Below are positions 10,337 through 21,480 of a stretch of 64,000 nt of DNA, piece by piece (position 1 is the stretch's first letter; every line of letters starts with the position of its first letter). Location of the stretch: assembly GCF_943734655.1 (NCBI RefSeq), contig NC_071355.1:239268027-239332026 (forward strand), written 5' to 3'. The notes under the pieces were generated by a model. The model saw only the letters and a list, made by a program, of their open reading frames with translations. It made no database searches and was not told the DNA's origin. The position numbers and the translations under genes were made by a program. The stretch comes from Sabethes cyaneus (Eukaryota; Arthropoda; Insecta; Diptera; Culicidae).

Positions 10337-10758
10337 GTAAGCTTGCCCTTCTTAACCGTATAACGGTGTAGGTACAGATTTCATTTGTTATTTAGTTCGC
10401 TGCAGTCTTTGTTTCCCTTCGATTCTATCGAACCGTACCAATGAATGCCCGCGTTTGTGTGTGCTGTATAAATAAATATATTTTAAATTGGATTAGTAAA
10501 TTATACCTTGAGGAAAAGCATCAGAAATGAAGATAACCGGCAGTTTATTGTTCGGATTGTAGCTTTTTGGGCAACGGGTAAGGGGGAAAGCAGGAGACTG
10601 TTAATTCCGGAATGATTGATGAAATTCATCAACGATTTAGCGTCATAAATCACGGTGAAATTGTTAATTTCGGACTGCGTTTCTTGTGTTCGAAATGCGA
10701 TTAAATTATGAGTTAGTGATAAACTTCAGAGAAATCCCTTTTCCCTTTCCCCTCGCAG
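10337..10758 (+). other. Dachshund intron, 422 bp
   Basis: It is bounded by gtaagc and a strong polypyrimidine acceptor (ccctttcccctcgcag). Nothing else is recognised inside. Confidence 0.75.
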
Positions 10759-10905
10759 GACTCTACCAGAAGCGTTTCAAAAAGGAGCGTCGGTTGCGGG
10801 TGCAGCTGAAGGAACGATTGGATGCCGAGCGGAAACGGCGCACTCAGCTGGAAGAAATTATCAAGGCTTCGGGTGCTCCGGCGGAAGCATTACGGATTAT
10901 CGCAG
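10759..10905 (+). CDS. dac: Dachshund, coding exon (DachBox-C helix)
   Basis: This 147-nt exon continues in phase (G|GA) and reads LYQKRFKKERRLRVQLKE, then LDAERKRRTQLEEIIK and ASGAPAEALRIIA. It is a long, charged, heptad-patterned helix matching the second half of DachBox-C, where family members have 'QKR-KKEK--KRKLQE-LE-E-KRR-Q-E--LK'. It ends with one base of a Glu codon before donor gtaagc. The conserved APAEALR tail supports insect Dac over other Ski/Sno proteins. Confidence 0.88.
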
Positions 10906-10989
10906 GTAAGCCCAAGCTCGTTGTCGCTGCTCGGTGTCACAGCAAATCCACTAAACGTGATTTTTCCGATCGATTTTCCCGTTGCACAG

Positions 10990-11373
10990 AAAACATCAAC
11001 AACGACCAGCAGCGCGAGAAGGAACGGGAACGGGAACGCGAAGCCGAGCGTGAGCGCGAAAAGGAACGGGAAGCGGAACGCGAACGGGAAAAGCACCGTG
11101 ACAAGGGCCGTGACGATCGGGACCGAAGCGAATCGGATCGGCTGCGGGAACGGGAGCTCGATCGGGAGCGGAGTCGAGAGCACGAACGGGACCGGGATCG
11201 CGACAGAGGATCCTCCGTCGAGCGGTTCTCCAAGGAGGGCAGCCCGATCATCTCGCGGGGCGGCGTAAGTCAGGGCGTTTCACCCCCGCAGCCACACATC
11301 CCCGATGGTAAGGCGTGGAACTATCCGGGGCTGGACATCATGGCCACCGGTGCATTTTGGCAGAACTATTCCG
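10990..11373 (+). CDS. dac: Dachshund, coding exon (ER/RE-rich charged helix and DGKxWNYPG tail)
   Basis: This 384-nt exon follows an 84-base intron and acceptor ttgcacag. It begins (E)NINNDQQ and then has about 70 residues almost wholly of R, E, D, K and A in RE/ER repeats. Next comes a Ser/Gly/Pro segment, then HIPDGKAWNYPGLDIMATGA and FWQNYS before donor gtaagt. The RE-rich block could form a single alpha-helix or be disordered; mammalian DACH1 lacks it at this point. The in-frame 'gtaagt...ccccgcag' at 11271-11297 would remove only 27 bases, so I treat it as exon. Reading through the donor at 11374 adds GKFVS and a stop, a possible intron-retention end. Confidence 0.82.
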
Positions 11374-13769
11374 GTAAGTTCGTTAGTTAGGTTACTTATG
11401 TGAGTTTTACGTGGGACTAATTAGCTTTGAACTGGCAAGTAAATATAACATTTTGTTTTAGAACTTTCTCAACACTCTGCCTACCCAGTTTGCAGTTTTC
11501 AAGTTAGGGGCCTTGACAGATTTTACGCCACTACTAATAAACCAGATATTTTTTCGCGAAATCCTCCAAGTGATAGTAAAACGCAAACCCTACACTCGCT
11601 AAATGGCTCCACCACGAGTCGTAGCGTGAAATTGAATCAACTTTGTTCATTCTTGCCGTGTTTATGATGTCTCACTTGGCATATCATGGCCTATGCGGAC
11701 CCCTTGAAGCCAGCCCCGTCGCGTCGCGTCGCCCCGACCCCGGTGTGGGGTGTACGCAGTTTTTCATAATAGCACGAATTTTCAGCATTCCATGTTCCCA
11801 CCGAACCCCCTCGTGTAGGACAACATAGGAAAAGAAGAAGAGGAGGGGGCAAGAAAAAAGTAACTTTTTATAATATCTCTGTTTGCTTTGTTGGTTCTGA
11901 ATGCTTCGCGAAAGCCCTGCGGCATGCAGACAGCCGTCGACGTCGCAGCAACCGCATGTGATTTTCGGCTTTCTTAACGCGGATTTTCACCGTCAAGAAA
12001 AAGCATACCGCGCGACCGTACTTAGTAGGTACCGTAGGTACCTATAGTGTAAAGGAAACTGCTTGTCGGTTTCGGTGAAGAGTGCCGCTCGTCAAACGGC
12101 TTTTCACTCTCTTTTCCAGCGTTCTGACTGGACGAGTTTTTGCTTTACCGTGGCTGCATTAAAAAAAACGTAGAAAGAAAAAACACACCCGAAGGGGACG
12201 AATAGGCGGAAAAAATTGCCACCCCCTTTGCTTTCGATCACCGTTGTTGTAATAATAAAAGCAACAGACAACAACAGAGCAGTAGTCCTCAGTCACTTGA
12301 TGATGAAACGGTACACGCATTCCCAGTCCCACATTTGAAAAGCAACGGGAAAAAAACTGGAAGGCACAAAAATGAATAAATTGGATTATGCTTATGAAAA
12401 AACATTTAATACAAATATAGGAACAAGCCGAATGAAAACGCTCTCCTTTCTTATCCCGTACTTGAGCCTCTGGTGCCTGGTGCTTTCATTCTGTACTTAA
12501 ACCTTATCGCGTGGCAGGAGGTGAAGGAGGAGGAGGAGGCCGAGGACGCATAAGAAAAGGCATCACTTTACATTTTTCCACGGGGCACATAACAGAAAAA
12601 GAAATTTCGCTTTCCTCACTTTTAATATATATTCAAATTTGTGTGCAGAAAGTGCTCATTTGTATCGACATTGCGACGTAAATGTAGCGAAAAGTCGTCC
12701 ACCGTAGTAGGCCTGTTGTTTTTCATTTCTTTCGAAAAGTGAGCCGCCGCATTTCGGCAACAATTGTGCTCAAAAGTTGTCACGGGTTGTACCTCGGCGT
12801 GGCGCTGTGGGTGAGGGGGAAGAAATTACCCAAGAGAGAAAACAAGGAAAAGCGGAAATAAAATGGATTGATGTAAAATTGCAAAATGATTATGAAAATG
12901 GATCTAACTTCGTTACGTTACGATTGACATCATTATTGTCATCATTTGTTTTATTCCACTGCTGCTGCTGCTTTTCCCCTACCACCACCACCAGCCGCAG
13001 TTCGTCCTGTGGAAAGCGACTGCAAATAATAACGCCACAGCGGACGGCGTCGGGAGAGGAGGGTGCATATGGAAATAGACAACGGTTCTGATATTGAGTG
13101 CAAAGCCAGCAAATAATAGCAAGCTTCAGCGGTTTTCAATAGCGCTGATAACGCGATTTGCTGCAAACTTTTCCACCACCGGCAGCGGCAGCGTAGCAGG
13201 CGATGAAATTTGCATACTGCTCTTGCTGTTGTCGGCGCCGTCGTCGTCGTCGCCAAGTGGTTTTGGTTTGTTGCTGTCGACGAATCGAAACGTACAATTG
13301 CTGGTACCCACCTACCTAGAGACGGACGGAAATTGGGTCGTCACAGTTTGCGTTCAAAGCGATGTAAAATTTACGCAGCTTGGTAGCTTAGTTGGAATGT
13401 CTTTTTGATATCGATGAAATTAGAGTCTGGGTCGAGAGCAGCAGCGCCGTGCCGCCCGACCGGAACTAATAAAATTACGAAGAAATGCTGCGACCCGCTG
13501 TGAAATAGGGTCGTTTTGCGACCGGATGATTAGGTTTTATTTATGATTTCGGTTTCCGGCAGGACTGTTTGGTTGGTGTTGGAGAAGGATGTGCTTTTAG
13601 GCCTTGGTGAAACTCCAGAACATTTACCATTTGGTCACATAATTGAATGATTTAATGTACGGGAAAAATATTATTGGATCGTGTTTTAAATATCGAAAGC
13701 AATTTAATATTGATATTTTCGGAGAGGAGATAAATTATAGCAACTACTCATGTTCATGTACTTATTTGG

Positions 13770-14960
13770 CTTTTCGTCCTAAGGCATAGCCTGATGAATA
13801 GAATTTCTCTAACGCAGTCGGTTGTAGGCTACCGTTCTCCAATTCTCAATGTTCTCTCCCCCTTCTCTCTACTCCCAACCCCATCCGTCCATTCCTCCGG
13901 TAGCTGTTCCGTATCCCAAATTCTCCAATGCCACCTTTCCCAGCTTCGCCTATCGTTGGAGCTGGCACCTCTTCCCCGTTTGTTGCACCGTCTAAATTGC
14001 TTTCCCCGCCGACATGGTTCTCCACCTGAGCGCCATTCAGGTGTTCATGGAATTGCTTACTTCCACCTATCGATCACCTCACGATCGTCCCTTAGAATAC
14101 TGCCATTCTTTTTCCGACACATTTCGGTTCACGGTACAAAGCCTTTCCGGGATTCGTTCAGTTTCTGGTAGAACTTTCGTGTTTCCTGAGAACGCTACCG
14201 CCGCTCCAGCTCTGCATATTCCTGCTCTTCCAGGTAGCGCTTTTTCTCCTGGAAGATTTGGTTTCGCTGCATCTCCTTCTGCTTGTGTCTTTCACGTCAG
14301 AACGGGTGTGGCACTGCGAATCTTGGCCGCCCGCGCAGCGTTCTCCTTATCCATCAGCCTCCTACATTCATCGTCAAACCAATCGTTTCGCCGATTCCGG
14401 GCCACATGCCCGATGGAGCTCTCCGGTACACTGCTGATGGCTGTTTTGATTGTGTTCCAACAGTCCTCGAGAGGGCCTCCGTTTCCGGCAGATTGGAGTA
14501 CATGCGCGTAGTTTGCGGCGACGTCTGGCTGCGAGATTTAACCGGGACTGGCGTTGGTACCGAATGTTGTTCACAACCTAAAGTCAACCAGATAGTCAAC
14601 GTTTGCGCTTCGCTAGGATCTAACGTCAAAGATGTCTGAAAAGTGCCGATAGTTGATCAAAATGGCGTCGATCTGTGATTCTGTTTGATTTGGTGACCTC
14701 CACGTGTACTTTTGTGGGTGTCTATACTGGAAGAATGTACTATGTACTGTGTACTATGTACTGGCCTGATTCGTTGGTCAACGGGTGTACGCTGCACCCT
14801 CCAGCTACCGGTTGTTTTGGGCAGCGATCGTACTCACGCTCCAACTGCGCGTGTAATTCCTCCTTGTCGTCATTGGTACTTCTGAGACGAAAGCAGAATT
14901 TATGTTGAGCTAAATTCTCGTTACTTTTTGAATGTCTCTTCTACACCTCTCTGAAGAGTG
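13770..14960 (-). pseudogene. Non-LTR retrotransposon relic (3' boundary to endonuclease-RT linker)
   Basis: On the minus strand, frames with the charged linker composition of insect non-LTR elements appear at 14283-14640 (CRKRRPSRGL-like, HNQNSHQQ) and 13990-14200. The right part (14675-14790) resembles the end of an endonuclease domain. The left edge (13765-13790, 'acttatttggcttttcgtcctaagg') is like the 3' terminus of these elements, which end in TTACTTAC on the opposite strand. All frames are broken. The family is inferred from similarity to the other RT relics here, not from an intact catalytic motif. Confidence 0.55.
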
Positions 14961-15829
14961 TCCATGCTGTCAATGGCATCCGCAGGATTTAGAACAAAGT
15001 AAAAATTGGTGATAATAGTACCACTCCTTTTTCTAATAATTTAGTTTTATTGGAAAGCCTTTTAAAAAATAATCTTTCATAGCTCATTTTGCTCAATTGA
15101 ATCGTACACTGCCTGGAAATCTAAGGGCAGCCGGAGGATCTGAAAGTTGAACTCTCGGAAGCCACCGAGTGTTTGCTATTTGATCGAGTTTGGTCAGATA
15201 TTCCTCTCAGAAGCAGTGTGTTCTAGTATTCGTTAGCAGAAGATTGGATCAGCATTATACCTCGGTAATTGCAACAATCGAGACAGCAAAAATTAATGAA
15301 CTACTAATGATTCTGTAAAAGATTAGAAATCTAAATTTACGAATATTGATATCCCGATTTTGGTGTTATCGAGTCTTTTTTCTCAGTACATGTTTTCAAT
15401 CTGGAGCTACTCAGCTCTTTTGATGTTAGAGACTCGGTCATTTCTCATTTGAGTCAATGAGTTATTTTCTAAATAATAGGTCAGTAACAAATTAAATGTT
15501 ATTGTTCAGGCAACCACTCTAACTTACTTACTTAATGATGCGTTTTCGCCAGTCCAACAGTACAAATAAGACACCTTCAATGCCGATGGTTAAACTGTGC
15601 GTCGCCATGGACCTTTGAATCAGCCTGTTCTGCTAGCTACTAGACAATTTGAGAAAGTAACAGAGAATTTCCTCGACAATTAGAAATATCATCATGCGAC
15701 GAGGACTAGAAATGTCATTACTACCGCCGATATACAACGAAAAGATAACTTACGTTTGCAATTCTAGCCTCTTTCTAAACGTTTCAGGTTCACACTTGCT
15801 AATAGCAAGTCAGGTGGAAGGGTTTGGGT

Positions 15830-16600
15830 TATGAGATGTGCCATTCTACGTTTTTGGCAAGCTGATCCGAGCACAACGAGGGGACAGACAGGCTACCGAG
15901 CTGAAAGCGGAGTTTACGAACGAATTTACAGATCGTATCAGTCAATGCATGAAGATACAAGTACCTACCAACAGTTTACGCCGAAGGAAAATATCAGGCC
16001 GGTGTTCAAATCCAAACTATCGGGGTCATATTGCATGGACACAATCGTCGAAAGCGTCTAAAAGATCTTCGCGTCATTACGTTTCGCATACAGATGGGAC
16101 TGCACCGATTCTTTTTTTTTCGTTCGAGCTAGCGCAGAGTTTTTACCCGGACTGAACGAAGCGCTCGACGAAAACAGCTACCAACTTCCATTTCTCGATG
16201 GTATATTAAGCCAAGTGGCGCATTACACAATATTTAGCCGCATTTATTGCACGCTTACCTATGAGTTCCGGTCGATGTAGACAAGCCAAGTCCTTCAGGC
16301 CTTCAGCCCATTCAAGAAAATGGACTTGCAATGAAGCACGAAAGATTGCAGATTTTTCATGCTCCAGGTAGGATACCGTGGACAGCATTTGGATTTCGGA
16401 GAGCATCCGCCCTGGTACAGAAAAGATGAATATAATAATCACGATGTTTCAATTCTTCGGCAATTCCGAGGTGTCATAAATTATTTTACTAAGTACATTC
16501 GGAAAATGCGAAATCTTCGACAGTCGGTGGACAATTTTCCAAAACAAAGAGTCACTTTTAACAGATTGGAGGTTAGTCAACGAATAGTTTTTACCATTTC
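15830..16600 (+). pseudogene. Ty3/gypsy pol relic (RT region)
   Basis: Around 15905-16010 a frame reads 'EFTNEFTDRISQCMKIQV' followed by a basic 'RRRKISGRCSNPNY', matching the approach to the gypsy RT core ('F...LG-C-K-------PVF'). Near 16455-16520 another frame reads ILRQFRGVINYFTKYIRKM, equivalent to the 'FLG-VNYY-KFI' box between RT and RNase H. Stops and shifts lie between them, and no LTR is visible. An old, inactive fragment. Confidence 0.6.
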
Positions 16601-17054
16601 AAGCAGATTTTGCAATCAGCTCTCAGGCTGACATACTGTAATTCTCGCTAAAAATGATATCGTGATATCGAGCAAGCGAAATCTTGAATCTTGATCTTGA
16701 GAATCTTGGCTCTGCATTTCGTGTAAGTTATCACCAAATTGCAAAAACTAATATTAAAATGAAACTCAAATCGTGATCTTACCATGACAACTCTTGCCAA
16801 AGAATGCTTTTGCTTTTTGTCGAACTAATTAATGTAACATATTATCTTCTGTTATTTTCAAAACGGCCTACACTCCTGCCGAATCACTGCAGCTACAGAG
16901 ACTGTAAACTATAGATCCGACAAGGCTCTCAAAAACGGCTATATTTTGAATCAAAACGAAGAGTTATCTTTATTTAGGATGGTGCTCTGTAACTACAGTG
17001 TAACTGTAGTCTATAGTCTCTGTGAACTACAGTGGCCACCATTGTTACCCTGCG

Positions 17055-18010
17055 TCAGGTATTTTGACGTTTTGGTATGCCTGAAATTCCAGCGCCTGAC
17101 AATGGAACACCACACACAAGTAATATGTTTGAGAGATTTGATTAAGTAAACTATATCTTACTTTCTTACTTAGGTGGCTTGACGTCCTAAGACAAAGCCT
17201 GTTGAACAAAGTTTCACCAATTAACTCGGTTGTGGGCTACTGCTTTCCAATTCAAGGGACATCGACTACTTTCCGCCAGATCCCGCCTCGTATCCGTCCA
17301 ACTTTGGATACTGGTTTCACCATAGAGCTGTGCGAGTTCATAGTAGGCATAAAATAGATCCTACAGTGGTTCAAAGCCTCTTATTCAGCAACAGGCCGAA
17401 ATATGGTGGAGATTGGGTAACCAACCCCGGTGGCAGCCAGGGCCGTATGTATGCTGACAGGGAAGGAGGGCTCTTTTGAGCTTCATTGGTCCTACGGCAA
17501 GACAAGAGGTTGGTGCCGCAGGCCTTGCATTCCAACACCACGAAAAATTATCGAGCAACGAATGAAAAACAAGCAAACGGGATCAAGCATTTTAAAACGG
17601 TAACTCTTCCCCATAGTATTAGGCCATTGAAACGGTTGGCAGAGCCGCTTAACCCTATTAGGACTTTCGAAAGACAGACAGAGATCGTGAAGTATTAGAA
17701 GAATTATTCCGAGCTAATAACATGCCCAACGGCTCTACACTAGGTTATTGTCTTGACTTGGGAGAAGGAGAAGCTGCCGAAGGAATGGATGGAAAAAGTT
17801 GACTGTCTTATCTGTAAAAAGGGCATTATAATACCGGCTATAGGGTACTCTCCAGATTTTGTTACGCAATTGCGCTACTGCAGGACAGTTGCCAATTACG
17901 TGATATGGTACCGCAGTCGGACTCACATAAATTGCAATGAAACGATTCAGCTCACTTCTTACAAGGCTTAACAATGAAACTTTTAGTTTGACGACAAGTT
18001 TCAAGATTTT
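17055..18010 (+). pseudogene. Non-LTR RT relic, copy A (interrupted)
   Basis: It shares long stretches with copy B at 19755-20990: 'ttttggtatgcct', 'tttgagagatttga', 'cattttaaaacg', 'agatcgtgaagtattagaa'. At 17755-17830 it reads WEKEKLPKEWMEKVDCLICK, the 'P-EW--G---PIYKKG' block just before the RT fingers in this family. The copy is split by an insertion at 17151-17572 and lacks the segment equivalent to about 20010-20280. It is not functional. Confidence 0.65.
17151..17572 (-). mobile_element. Nested 3' fragment of another non-LTR element
   Basis: Copy B reads continuously 'gaagtaaac-gcgatcatgcatttt', whereas copy A has about 420 extra bases at this point. The insert begins on this strand with 'tatcttactttcttacttaggtggcttgacgtcc', the reverse complement of a GTAAGTAAG-type 3' tail. 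A minus-strand element was therefore inserted, 5' truncated. The flanks 'gtaaac' and 'gcaaac' may be a worn target duplication. Confidence 0.6.
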
Positions 18011-18680
18011 CCCAATAATGTTCATGTTCAGATGAAAACCAAGATCGAATCTTTTGCTTTATCCAACATGTCGCAATTGGTAAAGCAGGTTCCGGTCCGA
18101 AAGCCGACTTTTCTACTCCAGATCTTGGTAGTTCATCAGCCCATTCAATTCCGGTTATAGGGTTTATTTCTAATTCTCGTCGTAGTAAGTAAAGCCATTC
18201 TAATTTTCATCATTTGTTGGATGGATTGAATGAATACTCCAAAAGTTCTTGTGCTGATCTGACTAAAACACGCTTACTTTCCGATCCGTGAACTTTGAAA
18301 TCACTGAAAAGCGACTATTAAAGCATATTATTGAAATTACGCAACTGACTTTATTTCTAAAATTCGTCCATCAAAATTTTTCATCGTCCGAACTAAAAAT
18401 CACAACAATGTTTACGAAGCTAACGCGCAAGTAATCGTGTAGGACGGCATGACAAATGTTATTCTGCATTTCTGCAGGTCAGGCAAGTTTTCCTGGCTGT
18501 AGAATAACGACAATGCCTTGCGTAAGTTATTTTCATTTATGAATGACGGAAATTAAAACGATTAGTCGACATTTTCGACATTTTCGACAGTCGCACGAAA
18601 GAACGTAGGAAATTTGACTGGTAGGACTTCTTTAATATAAAAAGCATTTAAATCTCAGCTCACTTTGATTGATTGCGTAT

Positions 18681-19587
18681 GATAGACATCTAACTAATAT
18701 ATTATGAATATGAATATGAATTTATGGTACTACCACCTGCCTTAGCAGATCATCCGTTCATAGCAATGAGCCTATCATGTCAAAAAGAGTTGAAGATATT
18801 CAACGATTGGTCATGCTTCCCACCTCTTGTATGAAGGGCCAAAAAGGAATTGGTCGATAAGCAACATCACTTACACGTACCAGGGATTTAGAGAATCTCC
18901 TTCCAAGGGCTAAGTCGCCTGAGTCAATCGTTGAATAAACTGTCTTAATGCAGAATGACTCCAGCAGGTGGGGAGAAGAGCCCGCTCATTATCCACGATG
19001 TGTTTTTAATCGGGCCAAGATTAACCCTTGAAAGTTGACTGTTTCACTCTCCCTAGGCCCACCGCTTCAAACAAGTGCTCTGATGATCCCTCCCTTTTCC
19101 TGATTCTAGTTTATTTATGAAATGTGGTATATATGAGTAAAAATAGAACAATCTCACCGGCAGTCCTTCGAAGGGAATAGAGTTGCTTCCTTTTGGTTTC
19201 CATAGGTGCATCTAATAATTAATTTAATTTTTTGTTCTGGTATCCAATATCCATGTGCAGTATTAACACTCGTATTGGCCAAAGTTTTCACTATATAGCA
19301 GGAGCTGCTTCATAAGCTAAAACGAAAAAAATAATTAAAATAACTTATTTTATGCTTACCTATTAACAAGGTCGTGTGGCTCCGCCGACTGCCCAAAACC
19401 TCGATTGTCAGATCAGGCAGCCGGGAACCACCCAGTATCGCACCTCCTAGCTTGGCTACTCAATAGAGCATTACCGGGTATGGCCACGTGGAGGCGCTAG
19501 GTAGGGGCTTGGGATAGCTAGAGCTATTTTGGACGCTCCTCATTTGCCTTCCCCATTTCATACCCGATAGACAACTAACTAATATAT
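18681..19587. repeat. Dispersed repeat between 24-bp direct repeats
   Basis: 'GATAGACATCTAACTAATAT' plus four bases at 18681-18704 recurs with one change at 19564-19587. The right half (about 19130-19560) is related to 52650-53345, including the hairpin 'GTGTGGCTCCGCCGACTGCC ... GGCAGCCGGGAACCACC' and the word 'ctcaatagagcattaccggg'. The flanking 24-mers could be a long target duplication or parts of the element. No coding potential is seen. Confidence 0.5.
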
Positions 19588-19754
19588 TAGGGAATAACTA
19601 GTTTTGCATTGTGTTTAATAAAAATGCTCATGATTTTAATAATTTGTGTTGGATAGGGCGGGAATAGGCAATTACGACGATGTAGCAACATACCCTATAA
19701 CATAGTATCTTTGTTTGGTAGATTCATTGTCATATCCTGCATCAGATATTAAGC

Positions 19755-20990
19755 TTTGTATTTTGGTATGCCTCAAATGTATCCCTTGTACAATATACAA
19801 TGTACAATGAAACGCCATTAACAAGTGACACGTTTGAGAGATTTGAGGAAGTAAACGCGATCATGCATTTTAAAACGATAACTCTTCAACCGCAAAGTAA
19901 TAGACAATTGGAGCAGTTCGCTGATCTGCCTAAATGTATTGGCGCTTGGGGAGAACAGAGATCGTGAAGTATTAGAACAACTTACACCGAAGCCTGACAT
20001 GTGTAAGAACAAACGAGTGCGAAGTGGTCGACAGGTGGCAGCAGTTCTTCAATGAACATTATAATATTTAACGAAGTTGCGGAAGCAAGCGGAATGGAAA
20101 TTATTCTACATAGGAGTGCCCATAGAGAATAATAATCTCCCAACACCCAATCTCCAAACCTTATGACAAACGAGAAATCGTGTTGCAGTAGACATTATTG
20201 CCGGTAAGAACCGTCTACCAGCAGAGCATAATAAACATGACTGAGAAACACTGGTGACGGCTCTACACTATGTTATTTCCATGGTTTGGAAGGAGAAAAA
20301 GCCACCGTAGGAATGGATGGGAGAGGTTGCACCGCCTGCAAGGTACTCTCTCAGATTTTGTTACGCCGATTGTCACCGTCCGATAGCCGAAATTATGAGG
20401 GAGGCTTCATGGAGGCTCGCGCCTTTTCGAACCAAATTTTAACTATCCGACAGATCTTGCAGAAATGTCGGGAGTTTAATGTAGCCATGCATCACATGTT
20501 TATCGACTTCAAAGCAGCATACGATACAGCCGATCATGGCTATGGCAGATAATGCACGGACACGGTTTTCCAGACAAACTGACGTGACTAATCAAAGCTC
20601 TTATTGGATCGACTGATGTGTTTCGTGCGAATCTCGGGGATACTCACTTCTCCTTTCGAAAGACGCGACGAGGGTTGAGATAAGGTGATGGCTTATCCTG
20701 CATGCTGTTCAACATCACTCCCTGTGTGAGTGATCCGACGTGCGGACATCAAACGAGAGGTACGAATTTCAACTCTTAGGCTTTGCAGATGACTTTGACA
20801 TTACCTACCAGGAACTTTGCGATTCTAGAAGGATTGCGCTAGAAATACATGCGTCAAAGTCCAAATACATGAAAGGAAGAGGTTCAAAGGGGACAACGGA
20901 CAAACGCGTTCCTCCCACAGGTTGGCAACAACGAACTAGAAGTGATAGATGAGTTCACTGGTGAACGCGGACAACAACACTAGTAAGGAG
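19755..20990 (+). pseudogene. Non-LTR RT relic, copy B
   Basis: The + strand frames, with shifts, give: the linker 'EVVDRWQQFFNEHYN' (about 20015); then RT fingers and palm 'ILTIRQILQKCREFNVAMHH' and MFIDFKAAYDTADH (20440-20540); 'GHGFPDKLT' (20563); 'RGLR-GDGLSCMLFNIT' (20665-20720); and the catalytic-box region 'LLGFADDFDI' (20770-20800), where FADD is the YADD equivalent. The order and spacing are those of a RVT_1 domain of I/Jockey-type mosquito elements. Several stops and frameshifts make it inactive. Confidence 0.75.
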
Positions 20991-21299
20991 ATCCAGCGTC
21001 GCATTCAAGCAAGAAATCGCTTTTCTGTTATCTGTGAAAATTGTAGTAAATATTGTTTTCACTGATAAGTCCATTAACTACTCCACTGTGTATCAATCTC
21101 AGTCAGTTTCTATTTGATTAATTCCAAGTTGCTAGATTTATGAAGCAATTTTCCTAATTGTGAAAAAATATTAGTCATGGGAATAACAGGAAGCCACTTG
21201 AAATGCTCCGTCATAGATTGAAATTAAATAGGTATTTTCTCTCTTCGCAAGCATACGTCACGTTTCCCATAAATATCGCAATAAACAATCCTACTTGCT

Positions 21300-21480
21300 A
21301 TCTGGAAAAGAAAGTACCCGTGATCAGGACCCGAAAACGTCACCTTCAATTGCAAATCGTCAGTCCACAATGAAGCAATGAAGCTTCGGTTTCAATTGAA
21401 ACAGCACCGCTTCGTTTCAAAACTGGCTTCAATCAGCGTCAGTAAAACGGGTTTCACTTCCACCATAACGATCGGTCTTA
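21300..21480. repeat. Dispersed repeat related to 62806-62970
   Basis: 'tcgtttcaaaactggcttcaatcag' and neighbouring words are shared between 21320-21480 and 62806-62970, in the same order. The outer end 'gatcaggacccg' corresponds to 'gatcagggcccgg' at 62803. This is one terminus of a MITE-like family whose other end is seen only in the second copy. Confidence 0.55.

Noticed and set aside
10890..11251. Minus-strand RS-rich frames of about 100 codons opposite the dachshund exon
   Set aside because: Shadows of the RE/ER codon repeat; the sense frame matches Dachshund on both sides.
11271..11297. A 27-base intron (gtaagt...ccgcag) within the dachshund exon
   Set aside because: Far below the minimum intron size; the sequence is in frame and gives ordinary protein.
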